A DNA stretch of 64,000 nucleotides from Cytophagales bacterium (GTDB lineage: Bacteria > Bacteroidota > Bacteroidia > Cytophagales > JAAEPT01): the NCBI GenBank assembly GCA_024232295.1, contig JAAEPT010000033.1, positions 1 through 64,000 of the forward strand. The letters are read 5' to 3'. A model generated the notes under the pieces. That model worked only from the letters and a program-made list of their open reading frames with translations. It did not search any database and was not told where the DNA came from. Positions 58,809-64,000 of this stretch are shown here, piece after piece. The position numbers and the translations under genes were made by a program. How positions within the stretch are numbered: position 1 is the first letter of the stretch; each line of letters opens with the position of its first letter.

Positions 58809-58938
58809 ACACCAAAAAGTTATAATGATACTTACAACGTACCTTTCTATAATATAGACTTCAGCAATTTCACAAATATCGAAAAAATACAAGGGAAATA
58901 CAGAAAAAACAATTTATTTTTAGGACACTCAAAAAAGC

Positions 58939-59232
58939 ATGGATAAAAACAGACTAATTGCCTCTCAAGAAGTATTATATAAATACTTTGAAATAGAAGA
59001 GACAAACTCTCCTGATGAACTACATAAACAACTAAGTTTGGCTATCCAATACTTGCTAAATTACCGCTTTGAGCGATTACTTCAGGTTATGTATCAAATC
59101 GATGTTTCTGAAGAAAAATTTAATAGTGTTTTCTCTCAAAAAGGAAATATTGCTGATCAACTTGCCACATTAGTCATTGAGCGAGTATTACAAAAGGTCG
59201 AGTTTCGCTTCAAATACAGAAACCAATACTAA
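58939..59232 (+). CDS. Hypothetical small protein
   Basis: 97-aa ORF, helical; short gap to the next gene. Confidence 0.5.
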   Translation: MDKNRLIASQEVLYKYFEIEETNSPDELHKQLSLAIQYLLNYRFERLLQVMYQIDVSEEKFNSVFSQKGNIADQLATLVIERVLQKVEFRFKYRNQY

Positions 59233-59236
59233 ACCC

Positions 59237-60787
59237 ATGAAACATTTCCCATTATTGATTCTCTTTGTTCTATCTTCTCTTACAGGTTTTTCTCAACAAT
59301 TTGTTAAAAATCAAGGAGGACAACTATTACTTGATAACAAAAGCTTTGAACTTAATAGCATTACTTTCAATAACCTTCATTGGAAAGCAAATCAGCAATT
59401 CAATAATGCTTACCAAAACATAGAACTTTATCAAGAAACTGATTACCAAGAAGCAAAGCAATTAGGATTTAATGCAGTAGAGTTACAATTGGTACAACCT
59501 TATGATGATACATACCAAAAACCAGAGACTCAACTAACATGGATTAAACAACAAATTGAATGGGCGAAAAAGCATGATTTATTCATCATTTTATCTCTTG
59601 AAGGCTATAATCAAATAGATCTTAATAAAAAGAATTTGAATTTATGGACAGATGAAAAAATAAAAGAACATACTATAGGATTTTGGCAAAATATGGCAAA
59701 AACTTTTACCAATGAGTCTTCTATTTTGGGATATAAACTCCTCACAAAGGCTAATACAACCTCTCAACAATGGAAAGAGTTTTCTGAATCATTAACTAAA
59801 GAAATTCGAAAAATTGACCAAAAACATTTGATCATTATCACTCAAAACCAACAACCATACTTCGAAATTTCAGACAATAATACTTTATATAATTTCCAAT
59901 TTAACAAACCCACAAGCTTTAGTCAACAAAATCGAAAAAATGGCTTTGAGAAATACCCAAGCACAAAAAATATCTTCCCACAAGATTTGACAATACACAA
60001 AATTGACACAAGTAGTAATAAGTTCTTGACTGGAAAAAGTAGTTGGACATATTATGAAGGAAAATTATTCCATATCCCTGATTCATTGCATGAGTTTCCA
60101 TTGGTGGGAAGTCCAATCCTTACCTCAAGCAAATGTACAGTAGGTTCTGTGTATTTTGGAGAATTTATTGTTGAAGAATTTGACACTAGTGGTATTGCGA
60201 AAGAAATTTTAAGAATACACCCATACAATAGTGATCAGTGGAAGTGGAACAGTGTGGATAAACAAGCTTATTTCCGTCAATATCGTTCACATGATATGGA
60301 CAATAATGATGTTCTAGCAATTCGATATGCCACTAATTTAGGTTATTGCTATAATCCAACTCTTCGATTTCCTATCAAAAAAGGATGTAAATATCGAGTA
60401 AGTGGGTGGTCAAAGGGAGTAGATATTCCTTTTGAAGCGTTGAATTGTTTTGGACTAATGATAGAATATAGCCCCAAAAAGTTCTCTACTTTACAAAATA
60501 ATAAAGACCTACTAGCCTTTTATCTAAAAGATATTATCGCTTTTAAAAACCAATCACGACAAGCTGTTTGGGTACAATATGAAGTTTCAAAATATGCTTT
60601 TCAATCAAAGAGAGGAGCATCAAGCTGGATTCAAGATGTTGAAAGTTTATTGACAGATCAAAAAATAAATAAAGGCTATTCTTATTACTTAGATGGACAA
60701 AAAGGAATCTATGAGCTAAAAAAGAAAGGCAAAAAAGCCCACAAAAGAGTGAAAAGCTTCTTTGCCTCAAAATCAATCCAAAACTAA
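59237..60787 (+). CDS. GH5-like TIM-barrel protein, probably catalytically degenerate
   Basis: MKHFPLLILFVLSSLTGFSQ signal peptide; LGFNAVELQL...WAKKHDLFIILSLEGYNQ; the usual NEP region reads YKLLTKANTTSQQW. Confidence 0.6.
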   Translation: MKHFPLLILFVLSSLTGFSQQFVKNQGGQLLLDNKSFELNSITFNNLHWKANQQFNNAYQNIELYQETDYQEAKQLGFNAVELQLVQPYDDTYQKPETQLTWIKQQIEWAKKHDLFIILSLEGYNQIDLNKKNLNLWTDEKIKEHTIGFWQNMAKTFTNESSILGYKLLTKANTTSQQWKEFSESLTKEIRKIDQKHLIIITQNQQPYFEISDNNTLYNFQFNKPTSFSQQNRKNGFEKYPSTKNIFPQDLTIHKIDTSSNKFLTGKSSWTYYEGKLFHIPDSLHEFPLVGSPILTSSKCTVGSVYFGEFIVEEFDTSGIAKEILRIHPYNSDQWKWNSVDKQAYFRQYRSHDMDNNDVLAIRYATNLGYCYNPTLRFPIKKGCKYRVSGWSKGVDIPFEALNCFGLMIEYSPKKFSTLQNNKDLLAFYLKDIIAFKNQSRQAVWVQYEVSKYAFQSKRGASSWIQDVESLLTDQKINKGYSYYLDGQKGIYELKKKGKKAHKRVKSFFASKSIQN

Positions 60788-61845
60788 GAACAAATCTTAG
60801 ATAAATTGGCAATATATTTCTCAATACCTTCCTCTATTTCAGAAAGGTAAATGAATTCATCTGCTGTATGTGAACGTTCTGACTTTCCTGGTCCCATTTT
60901 TACAGAAACTCCAGAAAATAGTGCTTGATCAGACATAGTAGGTGATCCATACGTTTTGGCTCCATTCGAAATAGCTGCCTGAACAAAAGAGTGTTCAATT
61001 GAAATCCCAGAAGAAGTCAAACGAGTTGAACGAGGAGTTACTTCACAATCCACATGCTTTTTGATAATATTAACCACTTCTAAGTTTTCATAAGCATCTG
61101 TTACACGTACATCAACCACAAAAGAACAAGTATCTGGCACTACATTATGTTGTGTTCCCGAATTAATTACAGTCACAGACATTTTCATCTTACCCAAAGC
61201 ATCTGAAACACGTTCAAACTCATAGTCCTTAAACCATTGAATGTCTTTTAATGCTTTATAAAGAGCATTTTCACCTTCTTCTCTTGCTGCATGTCCAGAC
61301 TTTCCTTTTACTACACAATCCAAAACCATCAAACCCTTTTCTGCAATGGCTGCATCCATTTGTGTAGGTTCTCCCACAATTGCAAAATCAATTTCATCCA
61401 AATGCGGCAGAGTTAGTTCCAAACCATTTCGTCCAGAAATCTCTTCTTCTGCTGTAGCTGCTAACACAAAATTATATTTCAAATCTTCTTGGTCATAGAA
61501 ATACAAGAAAGTAGCAATCAAAGATACCAAACAACCTCCGGCATCATTACTTCCCAAACCATACAATTTCCCTTCTTCTACAATGGCAGAAAAAGGATCT
61601 TTGGTATACCCTGCATTGGGCTTTACTGTATCATGATGAGAATTTAACAGAATAGTAGGTTTACTTTCATCATAATACTTATTGTAAGCATAAACATTAT
61701 TCTCTAAACGATGTGTATTTACACCTTTTGACTCCAAAAAATCATTAATCAATTGAGCTGTTCCTTCTTCTTCTCTACTCAAAGAAGGAGTCTCTATCAT
61801 ATTTTTCAACAAAGCAATTGCTTCTTGTTGTAATTCAGTGATCAT
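60784..61845 (-). CDS. M20 family metallo-hydrolase, ArgE-like (Bacteroidota N-acyl-ornithine/citrulline deacylase type)
   Basis: LLNSHHDTVKP, LYGLGSNDAGGC, ATAEEEISGRNGLE, VGEPTQ. Confidence 0.88.
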   Translation of the reverse strand: MITELQQEAIALLKNMIETPSLSREEEGTAQLINDFLESKGVNTHRLENNVYAYNKYYDESKPTILLNSHHDTVKPNAGYTKDPFSAIVEEGKLYGLGSNDAGGCLVSLIATFLYFYDQEDLKYNFVLAATAEEEISGRNGLELTLPHLDEIDFAIVGEPTQMDAAIAEKGLMVLDCVVKGKSGHAAREEGENALYKALKDIQWFKDYEFERVSDALGKMKMSVTVINSGTQHNVVPDTCSFVVDVRVTDAYENLEVVNIIKKHVDCEVTPRSTRLTSSGISIEHSFVQAAISNGAKTYGSPTMSDQALFSGVSVKMGPGKSERSHTADEFIYLSEIEEGIEKYIANLSKICS

Positions 61846-61894
61846 ATAAATATCTTTAGTGAGTACATTGCAAAGATACAGATAAAACTAGAAT

Positions 61895-62620
61895 ATGCCC
61901 TTTACTTTTTCTCATCCTTCAATTGTTATTCCTCTTCATCAACTCAAACCCAAATGGTTTTCATTAACAGGATTAATCATTGGAAGTATGAGTCCTGACT
62001 TTGAGTATTTCTTAAGAATGAAAATACAAAGTGAGTATAGTCATACAATATTAGGTTTATTTACCTTTTGTCTTCCTGTTTCTCTACTCAGTGCATTTAT
62101 TTTTCATTATATCATTCGTGATTCCCTTATAGAAAACACTCCTAAATTTCTACAAAAAAGATTACTTCAATTTCATCAATTTAATTGGTATCAATATTTT
62201 AAGAAAAATTGGTTTATTGTTGTTTATTCAATCCTTATTGGAGCTTTTTCACATACTTTTTGGGATAGCTTTACTCATTATACAGGTTATTTTGTTGAGC
62301 ATATTCATCTGCTTCAAGAAAGTACTATTCTGCCTCACTATAAGATTTTACAACATGGAAGTACATTGGTGGGAGGATTATATTTATTATTTTATGTTTA
62401 TCAACAGCCGATACAAAAAAAGAAATTCAAAGTAAATATTCTCTATTGGGTAAGTTTTATTATCACCATCATTGTAGTAATGAGCCTAAAAATAATGCAA
62501 GGATTATCAATCTATAGCTACAGAAATGTAATTGTTTCTCTTATTTCAAGTGGTGCTTTGGGATTTATTATTAGCCCATTCATTCTAAAAAAAATCACAA
62601 AAAAGAAAACCTCTGCATAG
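61895..62620 (+). CDS. DUF4184 family membrane protein
   Basis: MPFTFSHPSIVIPL; GSMSPDFEYFLRM; SHTFWDSFTHYTGYFV. Confidence 0.85.
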   Translation: MPFTFSHPSIVIPLHQLKPKWFSLTGLIIGSMSPDFEYFLRMKIQSEYSHTILGLFTFCLPVSLLSAFIFHYIIRDSLIENTPKFLQKRLLQFHQFNWYQYFKKNWFIVVYSILIGAFSHTFWDSFTHYTGYFVEHIHLLQESTILPHYKILQHGSTLVGGLYLLFYVYQQPIQKKKFKVNILYWVSFIITIIVVMSLKIMQGLSIYSYRNVIVSLISSGALGFIISPFILKKITKKKTSA

Positions 62621-62639
62621 AAAACTATACAGAGGTTTG
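62607..62639. terminator. Terminator between convergent genes
   Basis: AAACCTCTGCATAG...CTATACAGAGGTTT. Confidence 0.7.
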
Positions 62640-62668
62640 TTATATTATTAATTACAAAAATGTAATTA

Positions 62669-62911
62669 TTATTTCTTCTTATAACGCTTGTTAAATTTCT
62701 CAACACGACCAGCAGTATCCAATAAGATATTTTTACCAGTATAAAATGGGTGAGACTCAGAAGAAACTTCTATTTTGATCACAGGGTACTCTTTTCCTTC
62801 GAACTCAGTAGTCTCAGAAGGCTTCATTGTAGATTTAGTCAAAAATTTGTGATCACTTGAAGTATCGTGAAATACAACATCTTGATAATCTGGGTGGATT
62901 CCTTTTTTCAT
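62669..62911 (-). CDS. rpmE2: 50S ribosomal protein L31, type B
   Basis: [28 protein letters not shown]...[28 protein letters not shown]. Confidence 0.96.
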   Translation of the reverse strand: MKKGIHPDYQDVVFHDTSSDHKFLTKSTMKPSETTEFEGKEYPVIKIEVSSESHPFYTGKNILLDTAGRVEKFNKRYKKK

Positions 62912-62955
62912 TTTATTAATATTTTTAAATAACTTCTAATTTTAGAAACGATTTG

Positions 62956-62985
62956 CAAATTTATCAATCTTTCATGAGATAGCAA
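62956..62985 (-). promoter_or_regulatory. Bacteroidota-type -33/-7 promoter for rpmE2
   Basis: Minus strand TTG (62985-62983), N19, TAAATTTG (62963-62956). Confidence 0.55.
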
Positions 62986-63021
62986 AGCATTACTAATTTT
63001 CTTTTGGCGTGAGTCATAAAA

Positions 63022-63050
63022 AACGGTAGCTCATCACTGAACTACCGTTA
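63022..63050 (-). terminator. Terminator downstream of clpC
   Basis: AACGGTAG...CTACCGTT with an A-rich run on the + strand side. Confidence 0.65.
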
Positions 63051-63073
63051 AATATTCTTAGAAAAGAAGAAGT

Positions 63074-64000
63074 TTATACTTCTTCATCTTTTTCTACTTC
63101 CTTGTCATTCTCTCTATCCTTTACCTTAAAGACAATTTTCTTTTCTTCCTTATCAAAGTCAGCAATCAAATTATCTCCTTCTTCCACATTTCCACTTAAA
63201 ATCTCTTCGGCTAGAGCATCTTCCAAGTGTTTTTGTAAAGCTCTATTGAGTGGTCTTGCTCCAAACTTAGGATCATACCCTCTATCAGCAATAAAGTCTT
63301 TTGCTTCATCAGTAAGCTCTAAAGAATATCCTAATTCTTTTACTCTACCCAATACTCTGCTTAAAGAAATATCGATGATTTTATGAATATCTTCTCTTTT
63401 CAATTCATTGAAAACAATCACATCATCCAAACGATTCAAAAATTCTGGAGCAAAGGCTTTTTTCAAAGCACCTTGAATTGCCATTTTCTTAGCATCATCT
63501 ACACCATCTTTTCTACTTTGTGTATTAAATCCAATACCTGTACCAAAAGATTCTAAATCTCTCATACCAATATTAGAAGTCATGATAATAATTGTATTAC
63601 GAAAATCGACTTTACGTCCTAGACCATCAGTCAAAACACCATCATCCAATACTTGTAATAAAACATTGAAAATATCTGGGTGAGCCTTCTCAATCTCATC
63701 AAATAGAATAACACTATAAGGCTTACGTCTTACTTTCTCTGTCAATTGTCCACCTTCTTCGTATCCTACATATCCCGGAGGTGCTCCCATTAAACGAGAT
63801 ACGGCAAATTTCTCCATATACTCACTCATGTCAATACGAATCAAGGAATCTTCTTTATCAAAAACTTGCTTAGCAAGAACCTTAGCTAATTCCGTTTTAC
63901 CGACTCCAGTAGGTCCTAAGAAAATGAATGAACCAATTGGCTTGTTAGGGTCTTTTAATCCAACACGTGTACGCTGAATAGCCTTTGTCAAATGCTTAAT
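63074..64000 (-). CDS. clpC: ATP-dependent Clp protease ATP-binding subunit ClpC (C-terminal part; 5' end outside window)
   Basis: [66 protein letters not shown]; frame stays open to the window edge. Confidence 0.93.
   Translation of the reverse strand: MKHLTKAIQRTRVGLKDPNKPIGSFIFLGPTGVGKTELAKVLAKQVFDKEDSLIRIDMSEYMEKFAVSRLMGAPPGYVGYEEGGQLTEKVRRKPYSVILFDEIEKAHPDIFNVLLQVLDDGVLTDGLGRKVDFRNTIIIMTSNIGMRDLESFGTGIGFNTQSRKDGVDDAKKMAIQGALKKAFAPEFLNRLDDVIVFNELKREDIHKIIDISLSRVLGRVKELGYSLELTDEAKDFIADRGYDPKFGARPLNRALQKHLEDALAEEILSGNVEEGDNLIADFDKEEKKIVFKVKDRENDKEVEKDEEV

Noticed and set aside
58809-58892. 28-codon N-terminal extension of thrA (…VVSIIITFWC) as a possible threonine/isoleucine leader peptide
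   Set aside because: In frame with thrA, lacks a run of Thr codons, and I see no convincing attenuator hairpin; just an over-long ORF start.
1-64000. CRISPR arrays, tRNA/rRNA genes, prophage, toxin-antitoxin or defence islands
   Set aside because: Looked for regularly spaced repeats, integrases, restriction or phage structural motifs; none seen apart from a possible transposase tail at the left edge.

Overview
This 64-kb low-GC chromosomal window appears to come from a gliding-type Bacteroidota (probably Cytophagales-like). It has dense, mostly housekeeping gene content. I see no rRNA, tRNA, CRISPR array, prophage or defence island. Main blocks: a gldG-gldF-gldA cluster; murB; phoH; lpdA; a cell-surface acylation-type locus (two SGNH proteins, an MBOAT and a CBM-like lipoprotein); dnaK; a type IX secretion cassette (T9SS type-B PKD protein, PorP/SprF, PorE-like OmpA); an ECF sigma/anti-sigma pair; bshA; a GH3/beta-lactamase fusion; mutL with tandem rhomboids; dut; a TPR/DUF4292/M23 overlapping operon; tex; rlmH; a chemoreceptor; thrABC; an argE-like gene; rpmE (type B); and the 3' part of clpC. 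Signals missed by the ORF track: a frameshifted, truncated DUF4286 remnant at the left edge, possibly cut by an insertion element; a near-identical 49-bp terminator element used by two adjacent minus-strand units; phased TGNCA repeats plus a sigma54-like element upstream of dnaK; a 50-aa membrane microprotein ORF; and a GH5-like protein that seems to have lost its catalytic acid/base. No clearly new multi-gene system is proven. The SGNH/SGNH/MBOAT/lipoprotein locus is the best functional candidate. All family assignments come from reading motifs, not from database searches.
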